Of a DNA stretch of 64,000 nucleotides, positions 34,560 through 44,952 are shown one piece after another. The DNA is from Lactifluus volemus. Taxonomy: Eukaryota > Basidiomycota > Agaricomycetes > Russulales > Russulaceae. The number at the start of each line of letters is the position of its first letter. Positions within the stretch are counted from its first letter, which is position 1. The stretch is taken from NCBI GenBank assembly GCA_022376515.1, contig WTXI01000001.1, positions 372,001 through 436,000 of the forward strand, read 5' to 3'. The notes below the pieces were generated by a model. That model saw nothing but the letters and a program-made list of their open reading frames with translations. It did not search any database and was not told the DNA's origin. Made by a program: the position numbers and the translations under genes.

Positions 34560-37500
34560 TTACTCTTCATAATCTACTGGATTGTAATCATCGCCCTGTC
34601 CAATAATGAATGCATCTAAACCTGGTTTCTCTACTACAAAAAATCGTTCACTTGCTGCTCCATCGCTCGGTTTCATGGGTATTAGTGCCACAACAGAGAG
34701 GATAGAATTGACCTCGATAACACGCAGATCACTCGCGCCCATATGCGAGCATACATACAATGTACCATGCGACAGACCAAGCAGTCGCGCATCCGGTTCA
34801 GACCACATTGACACAAGCGCATACTTGCGCACCGTTCCGGAGTGGTTGCTGAGAAAGTAGAACTGGACTACCGCAAAACGGGGAGTCCGATCTAATAGTA
34901 TCTAGATGCATCTGTTCAGTGGGGTTCATCGCGTACATATCTTGGATGAGATGCAAGTCACCTTAACATTGTGAGAGCACCGTGCTTCTCGAGACCCTCC
35001 GCCCTCTTGGTAGAGCTGGCTCCACCACGCACGAGAGATTTGTTGATTTGGTAGGCGAAGTCTTGCCCATCGTATGACCTTCGGTGTCCAGTCTTCAGCG
35101 AGAGCCTCCACCTCTGAGAGCATGAATTCGCGAAATGCATCGGCATATGCACCATCGAGTAGACGTGCGCTCGTGTCCTTTGTACCGAGAAGAACGTAAT
35201 CGTCATCTTGCGATTTGATTGCACCGCCGGGAACGTGCACATCAGTGTCATCGAAATCGGGAATTATAGCCTTCAGAGCATTGACTTGACTGCGCCTAAG
35301 CCCGCGGTTCGCAATATTTGAAAAGGGGTTCGAAGGTTGCTTCATCTCCTGTCCCAGACTTCCGATAGTACGTTCAAGCGTCCATTGCTGAATATACACT
35401 CCCGGGCCAATGCGCACAGTCTCCCGTGCGAGATGGGCCATGGCGTGGATGCTCTGGCGTACAAAATGTAGCCTTGCAGGGAGTCGAGCGTAATAGAGGT
35501 TCTCGAACTCTTCAACAAACTCGAGGAGGAGGCTGTGTGCAGCAACCAACTGCTCTACCTCGATGCGCCGCTGGTGGATGATCCGCACGCCTTGCACAAG
35601 CTTACAGAAGTGCTTCCAGTACGCATCAGGTAGTATGCCCAGAAACAGAGCTGGTCCCAGGCCAAAGATGTACATTAGAAATTCCCATGCCTTATAACCG
35701 CTCGAAATCTTATCTGCTGGATTTCGAGGGGGTCGATCAAACGACCCGGGCAAGTATGGCTTGCACAGTGCAACTTCGTGGCCATGCATCCGCCAGACAT
35801 CGCCAACGAGACAGAGCCACGGCCAGTCCGATTTTGAGTCATCCTTATCGCAATCGATAGTCCCGCGCCATAGCCCCAGAAAGAGATCGGGTAGATTAAG
35901 CGAGATAAGATGCATGATGTCTATCGCGAAGCACCTCGGAGGTGCCAGGGACCGTCGAGGATTTAATCCGCTGAAGATACTTGGTTTACAGATCCCAGTC
36001 TCCCTGCGCACTCGTTTGTAATGTGTGTCATTGCGGCTCTGCAGCAATCTACGCAAACCGTCCTGGTACAGATCGGGCGAGGGACCTGCAAGCTTATAGA
36101 TATCGATGTCATCATGATCGCAACCAGAGACATCATAGTCCAATGGCTTTAGCATTGCAGGGTAGTAATGCGGTCCATTGTCCTTGTGCCTGCCTTTAAG
36201 ACCGCAATAGAGACGACAGCCAAAGGCTCCGTGATGTCCGACTTGTCCATGAAGCTGGGACAGTCCGGGGCCATCAGCCATGCCCAGATATAAGAATGGG
36301 AATGATGTAAACACGCGATCGAGGCTAGCGTCCCAGATCCGAAGTCCATCCCGCTGGAGAGCGGCGAGATGGTATAGTCCCGGGAATAGGAAGGAGTCCA
36401 AGTTTTTGGGCTTATGAGGACCCGGTATAAAGCCACCTGGAAGGACGTACTTCTTCTTGTATCGCAGATCCGGTGGCAAATCGAGCAAGACCCAGATGTA
36501 AATCCAACAGTCCGATTGCTTGTGCTGGTACAGCTGAGCACCATCGATCGATAACATAAGAACGGTGTCGTCGGGCTTAATGTCCCCCTCGAGGACAGCC
36601 CGAGTGAATTCTTCCGAAGAATATATATCGCTATATTCATCGATAGGCAGACTTTGTGTGATCTTATCAACAATCAATTCCATTGCACGCCGACGATGGC
36701 CCATGTTGTATGCAGCCTTCTCGCTGCGCCACTGCGCCTGGATCTGTGGGCCGATGGGGATCGTTATAAATTGCTTTCGCGGCCGTGTTGACACCTTATT
36801 CTTCTGCCTGACATTCTCATAACGTGCCTCCTGACACACCGGACAGATTGTTTTATCGCGGAATGGACCTGTGAACCCAATGCACGAGTTCACACACATA
36901 TCTGTCATAACTGGCTCGATCGCTGTAAGCTCCTGAATGTATAGTTTAATTCGCGCATGCGAGAGTAGATCGGCGTCCGGAAGGCGGCGCTTGACCGCAG
37001 CCAATGTCTTCTTGTATGTTTCCTCAGAGCCACTTGTCGTTGCCAAGAATAGATCTAGACACAATCGTATGTCTTTGTCCAATAGATCCACTTGCGATGT
37101 AACTGGTGTGCGAAGTCGTTGGCGGGCATCTTCGGACAATTGATCGCGATCTAAGGTTGCCGCACGCAGCTCTTCAATAAAGGATAATGCAGTTTGAAGC
37201 GCAGCGACATTGGGGACAATGCGACCAGCCGGATCAGGACAGAGATCGTCAAAGAACCCAGGTGAATCATCTGGGATCGCATCACGACCAACATAGACGT
37301 CCGAGTCGGAGAGCTCAGCGCCATCAGCGGGGGTAGCGGTAGAATAATCTACTGGGTGTGGATCTATAGCAGCGGACAATCTCTGATCGCTCTGATAGAT
37401 CTGATCATCTGATCCATGATCAGGAAAGAAAGAGTCGTCCCGTTCATGATCAAATCCAGCATCGGAGCGAATTTGATCTTCTTGTGAGGTATTCTCCGTC

Positions 37501-37892
37501 TCATGTGCAAGGGTGGGTGGACGCGCTACATCATTCGCACGAGGATCATGTATATCCGAGGTGGTTTGGGACCGAATACCCAGATTTGAGTCAGAATCAG
37601 AGCGGATAGATATCTTTTGCGTTCCGGATCGGTTTACTTTCCAATACACTTAAGGAAACATCGCATCGAGAGCAAAAAAATGCACACCATTCCCATAGCT
37701 CCCCACGGATGGGACTCGCGTAGGCTGATCGGATATTCCGCCCGTCCGTATTCTAAGCTCTTCGCGATAATCCGCGTCCCGGAACGGCCGATGACGGAAA
37801 TAAGTCGCTTTAGATACGGATCTCTTCTCTTTACAATGTCGTGAGCACGAGCAGTACCATTCCTCGCCCTCTGGTGTATTTGGCATCGACAT
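34560..37892 (-). CDS. Tnp2-like transposase
   Basis: About 1,070 residues in three exons. Exon 1 from ATG 37892 has a Cys/His cluster (WYCSCSRHCKEKRSVSKATY) seen at the N-termini of these basidiomycete proteins. A 51-bp phase-1 intron leads to the main exon, which holds CIGFTGPFRDKTICPVC, LMLSIDGAQLYQHKQSDCW, PGGFIPGPHKPKNLDSFLFP, GMADGPGLSQLHGQVGH, the Cys block FGCRLYCGLKGRHK, IDIMHLISLNLPDLF, PYLPGSFDRPPRNPADKISS and QWTLERTIGSLGQEMKQPSN. A last intron (about 34967-34904) precedes the C-terminal exon with FAVVQFYFLSNHSG and FFVVEKPGLDAF, ending at 34560. IPGP, D, ADGP and C-x-C elements fit the Tnp2 (CACTA-class) family. No stop or frameshift, so it may still be functional. Confidence 0.82.
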
Positions 37893-38221
37893 TGAGGCAA
37901 TATAGTCCTATCGATCTAAGTATGCAACGCGTGTGGAGTAGTCGGAAGAACAGTAGGTCTAGTATTGCGATGCACGCGCAACTGGCCATGTGATTATATG
38001 CGCCGACCATGTGACTGGACAGTAGTACTGTGTTTCCAGAGTATCTGCGTATTCAATAATCTCAGTGCACTGACTGGGATATATCAATTCGATTCTAATC
38101 AAGTGCTTTAGATCGAAATTTAATCTCGCGTAAGCTGGTTGATATGATTCGATCCGCTTCAATTGTGTTCGGATGACATTCAATTTAGTTTAGCCGAAAT
38201 CGATTGAATCGAATTAATTTA

Positions 38222-38348
38222 ATCGGTATCATTCGGTTTCAATTTACTTAAATCGTAATCAATTTTTATCAATCGAGTTAAATTTACTTAAATCGTAATT
38301 AATTTTTATCAATCGAATTAAATTTACTTAAATCGACTTTTCACTGGG
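38222..38348. repeat. 40-bp tandem repeat and right terminal inverted repeat
   Basis: The unit TTTACTTAAATCGTAATCAA + TTTTTATCAATCGAGTTAAA recurs with 40-bp spacing and the last copy runs into the inverted repeat (38321-38348). Thus the TIR word AAATTTACTTAAATCG is repeated inwards several times, as in elements whose transposase binds multiple subterminal sites. Confidence 0.8.
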
Positions 38349-38349
38349 G

Positions 38350-38363
38350 ATGAGATGTCGGAG
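38350..38363. repeat. 5' target-site duplication of the retrotransposon
   Basis: ATGAGATGTCGGAG, exact match to 44939-44952 after the poly(A) tail. Its first six bases are also part of the DNA transposon duplication. Confidence 0.88.
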
Positions 38364-38512
38364 CTTTTTTCCGGCAACCACCACCACTGGTACCCAAGTG
38401 CCAGCTGGCGGCGGTAGCTCGTTTAAAGTAGAAAGTAACACCCTACATCCTTGTATCTCCGACAGATAACGCCTGTCTATCTCGCGACCTGTCTTTCCCT
38501 GCGCAATTTAAT

Positions 38513-40855
38513 ATGCCAGCTCCCGACTCCATCGCGGGCCAGGACACAGACATTTTATCCCACCTTTTTGTAAAGGCACCTCTTCCCACCCTCCCGCGCC
38601 CTCGTCGCCTCTTCAGCAAAGAGGATGTTAAAGTAGCCAGAGCCACCTGCTCTTATCAGCAGTTTGTCGAACGCTACCACTGCATATCGAGTGCGGTCGA
38701 GGCCGGTTTTGGCGCCAACTCAATCCTCTCCCCGTCTGCCTGGATCAGAACCACCTCCGACCTTATCACCCGCATGCTCCAAGGGGTTAGGATCTCGAGG
38801 AACGTCGGCCCAGACGGCGAGATTCTAGACCAGGACGACTACAAGAACCTGTTCAACCAGGAAGACTGGGAGGCCATGCAACGCCTCCTCACCAACTTAG
38901 AGCACCTCTCCAAAGTTTTCCCCCCTCCTCAATACCTCGGCGACCCGGCCCTCATCTGTGGCCACTGCCTGCACCGCACGGACCCGGATGCCGACGACCT
39001 CATATCCGAAGCAGACTACCGGGTCACCCTCATGGCTGCCGACCGCTCCCGCTCCGCTGTCATGGGCCATCTTCTCAACCACCTCAGCAGCCACATCGAG
39101 AACGAAACCCAGATATGGGCCCTCGACGAGCTTGAGAAAAGGAAGAATGCCCTCCGTCCCAGGCTGACCGAGGACGCCCAGGCCTTCTACGCCAAGCGGT
39201 GGAAGGAGATCACTGACAAGAAAGAGCGGGCTGCCCAGGCTGATAGCAAAGATTACTACGGCAAGCGCCTCATTGAACTATCCAAGAACGCTGACGCACT
39301 GGTTAAGCAGGAGGTCGCGGCCTACAAGGCGAACAAATTCGCAGCCGCCTGCAACATCGCTGACAAGTGCTCCCAAGCGGACCCCACTTGCAACGCCGCA
39401 GACAAGGGTTCCCAAACGGACCCCCATGCCGGCCTCGTCGCACCCACGGCCGCCCCCTTCAGCCCAAGCGCGGGCTCCCCCTCCCTTCAGACCCCCGACC
39501 CTCAGAACGAACCGGTCACCAAAAACCCGGAACCACGTGCACCTGCACCCTCGTCCAGGCCCATGCCCTCGACACCCCCGCCGAGGCCGGCCCCGACCCC
39601 TGCTCTCCCCCTCGAACCGTTTGCTCCTCGCTCCCCGCCCATGCCCCCCGCGGACCCAATGACGGAGATCCAGGCAACCCTCAAGCTCGTTCTTGCCCGC
39701 TTAAGCCAGCTGGAGAACCCAACTGCGCCTTTGGCACCCGCCGCACCGCCGCCTTCGGTCCCCGGGCCCCCAGGCCCCACCAGGAGTAGCGCTGCGACCC
39801 CACCCTCCTTGCCAACCCCCGCACCCAACCCTTTCCCGGCACCCCACGCTGCGGCCCTCCCCCCTCGACCCCCGCTCACGACCCCGGCGCAGGAAGAGTG
39901 GCACCCGGTCTCCCGCAAAGGTAAGGGCAAGGGCAAGAAAACGGCACCAGAAAAGACGGCGCCGGCCCCAACCAATCCTGCGGTCGACCCTGCCACGCTT
40001 CGCACCGATGTGACAGTCCAGATGGCTCGTGATGCCCCTGGGACCCAGCCCGTGAGGACCATGTCACGGCGGGACCCAATGGAGATCACTCGCCAGGTCT
40101 GCTCCAGTCTGAAAGCGGCTAAGTCCCCCCTTATCCTTTTATCTGGCCGCTGGGCCTCATATTCACACAATTTTGTTTTCACCTTCGCAGGCTCGGTCCC
40201 TTTCCAGGCCCTCCTGGAGGTATCAGCCACCCTCACCCAACCCTTCCCCGGGGCAATCCTGACTCCGTGCTCGGGCTGGTCGCGCGTGACGTTTAACGGC
40301 GTCCCGGCCCTCGACCCGGAGACCGGCTTGGTTTACTCGGAGGCCCGTCTCCTCGAGGAGACGAAGCGCAACCCACTGTGCACCAACCTCCACTTCGTCC
40401 TTCTTCCCCGTTGGGTTCGTCCTCCGGACCGGATCAATGGCATGCACTCGAGTTTTTCCTTCGCCTTCCTGGACCCGGATGGTTCCATCACCCGGACCAT
40501 GGCCCGCACTCACCTTGCGATGTTCGGGAAGGCAATCACGTTCAAAAAGTGGCGGCCCAGACCTGCTCTGATGCAATGTCTGCGGTGCCACAAGTTTGGC
40601 CACCTCCCCCCCCGCTGCCCGCTCCCGAAAGATGCCATCCTTTGCCACCTGTGTGGCGGAAACCATCGAGCGGTCGAGCACCCGTCCAAATGTGCCTCAG
40701 CCCCAGGTCACGCGGTCCAAGGTATTTGCGACTGCCTGGTCAAATGCATCAATTGCGGTCAAGACGGCCACTCGGCCAGGGACACAACCTGCCCAATGCG
40801 CGAGTCCTTCAAGACTCCAGCACACGATACCGTCGAGTCCACCCCCCCCCCTTAA
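38513..40855 (+). CDS. LINE ORF1 (Gag-like, zinc knuckles)
   Basis: 780 residues. N-terminal alpha-helical, charged segment; a Lys/Ala-rich coiled part around residues 200-270; then a very Pro-rich linker (about 290-470). A globular region follows (near LILLSGRWASYSHNFVFTF, then FSFAFLDPDGS). The C-terminus has Cys/His motifs: CLRCHKFGHLPPRC, CHLCGGNHRAVEHPSKC and CINCGQDGHSARDTTC. It should coat the element RNA. The stop TAA (40853-40855) overlaps the ORF2 start as TAATG. Confidence 0.9.
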   Translation: MPAPDSIAGQDTDILSHLFVKAPLPTLPRPRRLFSKEDVKVARATCSYQQFVERYHCISSAVEAGFGANSILSPSAWIRTTSDLITRMLQGVRISRNVGPDGEILDQDDYKNLFNQEDWEAMQRLLTNLEHLSKVFPPPQYLGDPALICGHCLHRTDPDADDLISEADYRVTLMAADRSRSAVMGHLLNHLSSHIENETQIWALDELEKRKNALRPRLTEDAQAFYAKRWKEITDKKERAAQADSKDYYGKRLIELSKNADALVKQEVAAYKANKFAAACNIADKCSQADPTCNAADKGSQTDPHAGLVAPTAAPFSPSAGSPSLQTPDPQNEPVTKNPEPRAPAPSSRPMPSTPPPRPAPTPALPLEPFAPRSPPMPPADPMTEIQATLKLVLARLSQLENPTAPLAPAAPPPSVPGPPGPTRSSAATPPSLPTPAPNPFPAPHAAALPPRPPLTTPAQEEWHPVSRKGKGKGKKTAPEKTAPAPTNPAVDPATLRTDVTVQMARDAPGTQPVRTMSRRDPMEITRQVCSSLKAAKSPLILLSGRWASYSHNFVFTFAGSVPFQALLEVSATLTQPFPGAILTPCSGWSRVTFNGVPALDPETGLVYSEARLLEETKRNPLCTNLHFVLLPRWVRPPDRINGMHSSFSFAFLDPDGSITRTMARTHLAMFGKAITFKKWRPRPALMQCLRCHKFGHLPPRCPLPKDAILCHLCGGNHRAVEHPSKCASAPGHAVQGICDCLVKCINCGQDGHSARDTTCPMRESFKTPAHDTVESTPPP

Positions 40856-43800
40856 TGGCGCAAGTCAATCTTCTGTTCGTTAACATGCGCCGCCGCAACG
40901 CCGCAACACACACGCTCCTTAACACCAACTCAGACGCAGACATCATTCTTGTCCAAGAGCCGTGGTTTGATAAGATTAGCACGGCACGCTCGGATGTTAA
41001 CCCTGACGGGGTAGACGTCTTGGGCGGGGTAGCCAACCCCAAGTGGGATTGTATCTACCCAAGGACCACCCAAGGCGTACGCTGTAAAGTCATGGCGTAC
41101 CGCCGCATTGCCTCCTCCCACTTCAACGTCACGAACAGATTTGATCTGGCATCGAATCACCATCTTCTCACCCTGGATGTCCATTTGGGCTCCAGCTCTT
41201 TTCGAGTTGTCAATGTCTACCATGACACTGACCACCCTTCCTCCCTCAGGAACATCCTGAACCTTGACCTGGACCCCCGCACTCCCACAGTTGTCGGGGG
41301 GGACTTCAACACACACGCACACGCCTGGTCCCCACCAGGTATCCGCCCCTCTCGCTGGGCACTCGAGCTCGAAGAGTGGGCCCTAGGCCAAACTCTTGCC
41401 CTCACCAACCCCCCAGGCGTCCCCACACGACGGGGCGAGGGCAACCAGCGGGACACGACCATCGACCTTGTTTGGACCAATGCCGCAGCCACTTTGGATG
41501 ATCTCTTTGATGCCCCCGTCATCGACTTCGCAGCTTCAATTGGCTCCGACCATGCCGGCTTGGGGGTCTTGTACCACCACCTCCTTGCCTCAGCCATTGA
41601 GCTTGGCCCCCGACGCACCTCGTACCTCATTGATGATGAAGCCAAGGACAACTGGATCAGGTTTTTTAAGGATAACTGCCACTTGGCCCCCCACCCACTA
41701 TCGTCCCCTGCCCTGATTGACATCGCGGCTGACCTCCTCTCACAGGACATCGAAAGGACCTCCCAGGTGGTGTTCGAGAAACGCAAGCACTTCTCCCCGA
41801 GGGCCGCGGCATGGTGGGATGAGGCGTGCTCGCTGGCCACAACCGCGGTCCGTGAGGCGTCCACCCCAGACTCCCGCAAAGCCACCCTCAAAACCCTCAC
41901 CAAGGAGGTCCAGGCAGCCAAGCGCCGCTGGGCCAACGAATTCCTGCACAATGCCACCCCGGAACGTTTGTGGACCGCTGCGAAGTGGCGCCTGGGTCGC
42001 AGACAACGTCTTATCCCTGCCCTTGCCACTCCAACAGGTCTCTCTGACGACCCTGGAGCCATGGCCGAGGCCCTCAGAACCCGCTTCTTCAACTCCCAGC
42101 CCCAACCAGTTCCGGAGGTGTTCGCAGACGACCCCCCAGCCGCCGTCCCGAGACCCTACGCCCCGATCACCACGTCCGAGATTGCTGATGCCCTGCGCCC
42201 GACTAGCAACAAGTCAGCTCCGGGCCCCTCTGGACACAACTACAAACTGGTCAAGTGGGCCTTCGCAGCCCAACCCGACCTCTTTCGGGCCATCTTTGAC
42301 GCCTGCCTGTGCCAAGGGCACCACCCAAAGGCCTGGAAAACCGCGGCCATCGCAGTGGTCCCCAAGCCTGGCAAGGAAGATTACACCCTCCCCAAGTGCT
42401 ACCGCCCTGTGGCCCTCTTGGAGTGCATAGGCAAACTACTTGAGAAAGTGGTAGCAAAACGCATCTCCTTTGACATCTCAGCGCTGAGTCTAATTCCGTC
42501 CACCCAATTTGGGGCCAGACCTCACTCCTCCACCTCAGATGCAGGCCTCTGTCTGACCCATGACATTGAGACGGCCCATGCCCTTGGGAGTGTCTGCGGC
42601 ACCCTCCTCTTCGACATCCAGGGCTTCTTCGACAATGTCAACCATGCTAGACTAGTAGCCCTAGTCCAGTCTCTGGGCTTCCCAGCTGAGATCTACAGGT
42701 GGATTGCCTCTTTCCTCAGTGATAGAACAGTCCATCTGCGATTTAACAACTACACCTCAGATAACTTTGGTCTGGAGCTGGGCACCCCGCAGGGCTCACC
42801 GATCTCCCCTATCTTGTCAATCATCTATGCCTCCCCCCTCCTCCACCTTGCGAAACACTGGGAAGACGCGACGTTTCTCATGTATGTCGACGACGGGAAC
42901 ATCTTTGCACGCGCCCCTTCATATGGCGTTCTCGCCTCCAGATTGCGCTCTTACTACACCAAGTGCCACGAATGGTGCAGGACGGCTGGACTCACCATCG
43001 AGCCGGAGAAGACGGAGGTCCTCTTCTTCTCAAGGCGACGGCCCAACCCGAACTTGCACGGCATCCGGCCGGACACCATCTTCCTGCCCCAGCTGGAACT
43101 TTCCACCTATTATGCAGTTAAGTCCTCAGACCACGTCCGATACCTTGGCTTTCACTTTGATCATAGACTGTCATGGGACAAGCACATCTCAGTTGTCGTC
43201 TCCAGGACAAAGAGCACCATCAAGGCGCTCCAACTCTTAGGAAACTCAGTGAGAGGCTTGGACCACGGCAGCTGGCGCCGGGCTTACAACGCCATTTGCA
43301 TCCCCGCCCTTACGTATGGGGCCCCCGTCTGGTTCCGTGGCCAGAAACGGCACATCAGGACCCTCCAAGTGGTGCAGAACTCAGCGATCGTCGTCATTAT
43401 GGGCGCCTTCCAGAGCTCACCCCGCGAACCCCTGCACCAACTCTCAGCGATCCTCCCAATCCAACTCCGCATCGAGAAACTCGCAAAGCAGGCGGCCATC
43501 CGTCTGCTTACGCTCCCCACCAGCTCTCCGGTCCTTCAAAGGCTGGGTAACCCTTGGTGCTCAGCTCAAGGCAGCGGGATTCCTCTCCCGTACCCTCCGC
43601 TCGCTCACCCCCCCGTCTCGTGTGTACGCCGCCTTATTAAGCGCGTCCCGGCCGACAGCCGGAGACCCCCCGACTTCAATCACCCCCCTTGGAGGCGGTG
43701 CCAGCCCCCCCCAGCTCGGTTCACGGTGTCTCAACTTGTATGCAAAGGGGATGAGCGGAAAAAGCTCATTAGCTCCATTGTCAACACCCACTACGACAAG

Positions 43801-44754
43801 TCTGACAAAGTCCTGATCTACTGCAGAGCCCTCGGCCCCAACCCAACACGGACACACCCCATGTGGACGGCAGCCTGCGTCGCCTTCCGACGCGGCCAGG
43901 AGGTGGGCCATCGGGTTACCGTTCTAGGCCAAAATGCATCCGCCAGAGATGCGGCCTTCCATGCAGTAGCGGACGCAGCGGACCTCGCTAGGGACCTCCT
44001 AGCAGACTCCCCTTCTCCCTCAGTCTCAATTCTCACGGCTGACCACATCGTTCTTCCCTATTGCCAGGTCACGGACCGCCACGACAACGCCGAAGCTTGC
44101 AAGGCGATATGCGACACTATCTCCGACCTCCTCGCCACACACCCCGCCTCCACCTGCGCCATCCGCTGGTTACCAGGCACTGCCTCCTTCCTACCTCTCG
44201 AACGTCTGCAAAACATCGCTACTGATGAGGCAGCCCACGCCGGCCCAGACCTCCTCATTACCGCTCCCACCATTGAGGCCCTTCGAGTTATTTCCCGCCA
44301 GGAAGCCTTTGCTGGCTGGGAGCAAATTTGGCATGACGACCCCCGCACTAACCCGGCCTACCGGGCTCTCCACCACCCACCATCGGGTGACCCACCTGAC
44401 TTTGTGCAAGGGATTGCCACCTCCTCCCGGCCAGTCTTCTGCACTGCCATTCGGCTCCTTACTGAACACGCCTTCACAGGTGAATACAGCGCACGCCACC
44501 GCCCTCGCGCCCCGGATCCCCACGGATGCCAGTGCGGCCACGAGCCCCTCCAGACTCCCTCACACGTAATTTTCCACTGCGCGCTTTTTCGCGCTGCCCG
44601 TGAACGCCACCTGCGCCCGGCTTCCCAGACGTTGTCCCCTAATATCATTTTCGGGACGAAGGCAGGAGGGGAGGCCCTGGCGAAATTTATAGAGGAGACA
44701 CAAGCCTGCGTCAGGCCTCGGAGAAGAGACCCACCACCAGAAGACCACGGCTAG
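40855..44754 (+). CDS. LINE ORF2: endonuclease / reverse transcriptase / RNase H-like
   Basis: 1,299 residues from the ATG that shares its A with the ORF1 stop. APE-type endonuclease: FVNMRRRN, ILVQEPW, VVGGDFNTHAHAW, DTTIDLVWTN and SDHAGLGV. Reverse transcriptase: KSAPGPSGHNYKLVKWAF, FGARPHSSTSDA, LLFDIQGFFDNVNH, GTPQGSPISPIL and catalytic MYVDDGN. After the thumb lies a divergent RNase H-like region (AACVAFRRGQ, TADHIVLP, RWLPG...LQNIATDEAAHAG). The end has a CQCG...SHVIFHC cysteine/histidine motif. The same frame is open upstream to 40378, but that part overlaps ORF1 in another frame and lacks endonuclease similarity. Confidence 0.92.
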   Translation: MAQVNLLFVNMRRRNAATHTLLNTNSDADIILVQEPWFDKISTARSDVNPDGVDVLGGVANPKWDCIYPRTTQGVRCKVMAYRRIASSHFNVTNRFDLASNHHLLTLDVHLGSSSFRVVNVYHDTDHPSSLRNILNLDLDPRTPTVVGGDFNTHAHAWSPPGIRPSRWALELEEWALGQTLALTNPPGVPTRRGEGNQRDTTIDLVWTNAAATLDDLFDAPVIDFAASIGSDHAGLGVLYHHLLASAIELGPRRTSYLIDDEAKDNWIRFFKDNCHLAPHPLSSPALIDIAADLLSQDIERTSQVVFEKRKHFSPRAAAWWDEACSLATTAVREASTPDSRKATLKTLTKEVQAAKRRWANEFLHNATPERLWTAAKWRLGRRQRLIPALATPTGLSDDPGAMAEALRTRFFNSQPQPVPEVFADDPPAAVPRPYAPITTSEIADALRPTSNKSAPGPSGHNYKLVKWAFAAQPDLFRAIFDACLCQGHHPKAWKTAAIAVVPKPGKEDYTLPKCYRPVALLECIGKLLEKVVAKRISFDISALSLIPSTQFGARPHSSTSDAGLCLTHDIETAHALGSVCGTLLFDIQGFFDNVNHARLVALVQSLGFPAEIYRWIASFLSDRTVHLRFNNYTSDNFGLELGTPQGSPISPILSIIYASPLLHLAKHWEDATFLMYVDDGNIFARAPSYGVLASRLRSYYTKCHEWCRTAGLTIEPEKTEVLFFSRRRPNPNLHGIRPDTIFLPQLELSTYYAVKSSDHVRYLGFHFDHRLSWDKHISVVVSRTKSTIKALQLLGNSVRGLDHGSWRRAYNAICIPALTYGAPVWFRGQKRHIRTLQVVQNSAIVVIMGAFQSSPREPLHQLSAILPIQLRIEKLAKQAAIRLLTLPTSSPVLQRLGNPWCSAQGSGIPLPYPPLAHPPVSCVRRLIKRVPADSRRPPDFNHPPWRRCQPPPARFTVSQLVCKGDERKKLISSIVNTHYDKSDKVLIYCRALGPNPTRTHPMWTAACVAFRRGQEVGHRVTVLGQNASARDAAFHAVADAADLARDLLADSPSPSVSILTADHIVLPYCQVTDRHDNAEACKAICDTISDLLATHPASTCAIRWLPGTASFLPLERLQNIATDEAAHAGPDLLITAPTIEALRVISRQEAFAGWEQIWHDDPRTNPAYRALHHPPSGDPPDFVQGIATSSRPVFCTAIRLLTEHAFTGEYSARHRPRAPDPHGCQCGHEPLQTPSHVIFHCALFRAARERHLRPASQTLSPNIIFGTKAGGEALAKFIEETQACVRPRRRDPPPEDHG

Positions 44755-44952
44755 CCATACAGGGCACGCTGCCCGAGCCACACTTCCGATACACACGCAC
44801 ACCCCCCACACCAATTTCCATATTAAAGTCACTCCACCTTACCCTATACCTAGATTGTTCCATGTAGCAGTCGAGCGCGTCTTTGTTGTGATGAACATAT
44901 TGCGCTATATAAATGCGGATTCAAAAAAAAAAAAAAAAATGAGATGTCGGAG

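Larger units (their letters stand above)
29867..38348 (-). mobile_element. 8.48-kb Tnp2-type DNA transposon, apparently complete
   Basis: Left end 29867 reads CCCAGTCAAAAGTCGATTTA and the right end, inverted, reads CCCAGTGAAAAGTCGATTTA; the match continues through AGTAAATT, about 28 bp with one mismatch. A 7-bp direct repeat GATGAGA flanks it (29860-29866 and 38349-38355). Inside, all three genes run on the minus strand: transposase (34560-37892), a repeat protein (32940-33755) and an accessory gene (30437-32409). Both subterminal zones are AT-rich repeat arrays. The ends do not start with CACTA, and a 7-bp duplication is longer than the 2-3 bp of plant CACTA elements, so the superfamily label rests on the transposase. 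Confidence 0.85.
38364..44939 (+). mobile_element. 6.58-kb non-LTR retrotransposon (LINE, Tad/I-like)
   Basis: Short 5' UTR (38364-38512), ORF1 with CCHC knuckles, ORF2 with endonuclease, reverse transcriptase and an RNase H-like region, 3' UTR, and a 17-base A tail (44923-44939). Flanked by a 14-bp duplication, which defines the ends. Both ORFs are open end to end and GC-rich (codon use quite unlike the adjacent AT-rich transposon). That indicates full length and recent arrival. Confidence 0.93.

Noticed and set aside
29867..38348. Classifying the element as KDZ (Kyakuja/Dileera/Zisupton) or hAT
   Set aside because: The transposase lacks the KDZ and hAT signature blocks and has Tnp2 motifs; the apparent duplication is 7 bp, not 8.
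39502..40236. Long minus-strand open frames inside the LINE (also near 41217-42092, 43561-43911 and 44191-44541)
   Set aside because: Mirror frames of GC-rich coding sequence; Gly/Arg/Ala-rich with no family features.
40378..40854. In-frame 5' extension of LINE ORF2 overlapping ORF1
   Set aside because: Different frame from ORF1, Pro/Arg-rich shadow composition, no endonuclease similarity; the TAATG start explains ORF2 better.
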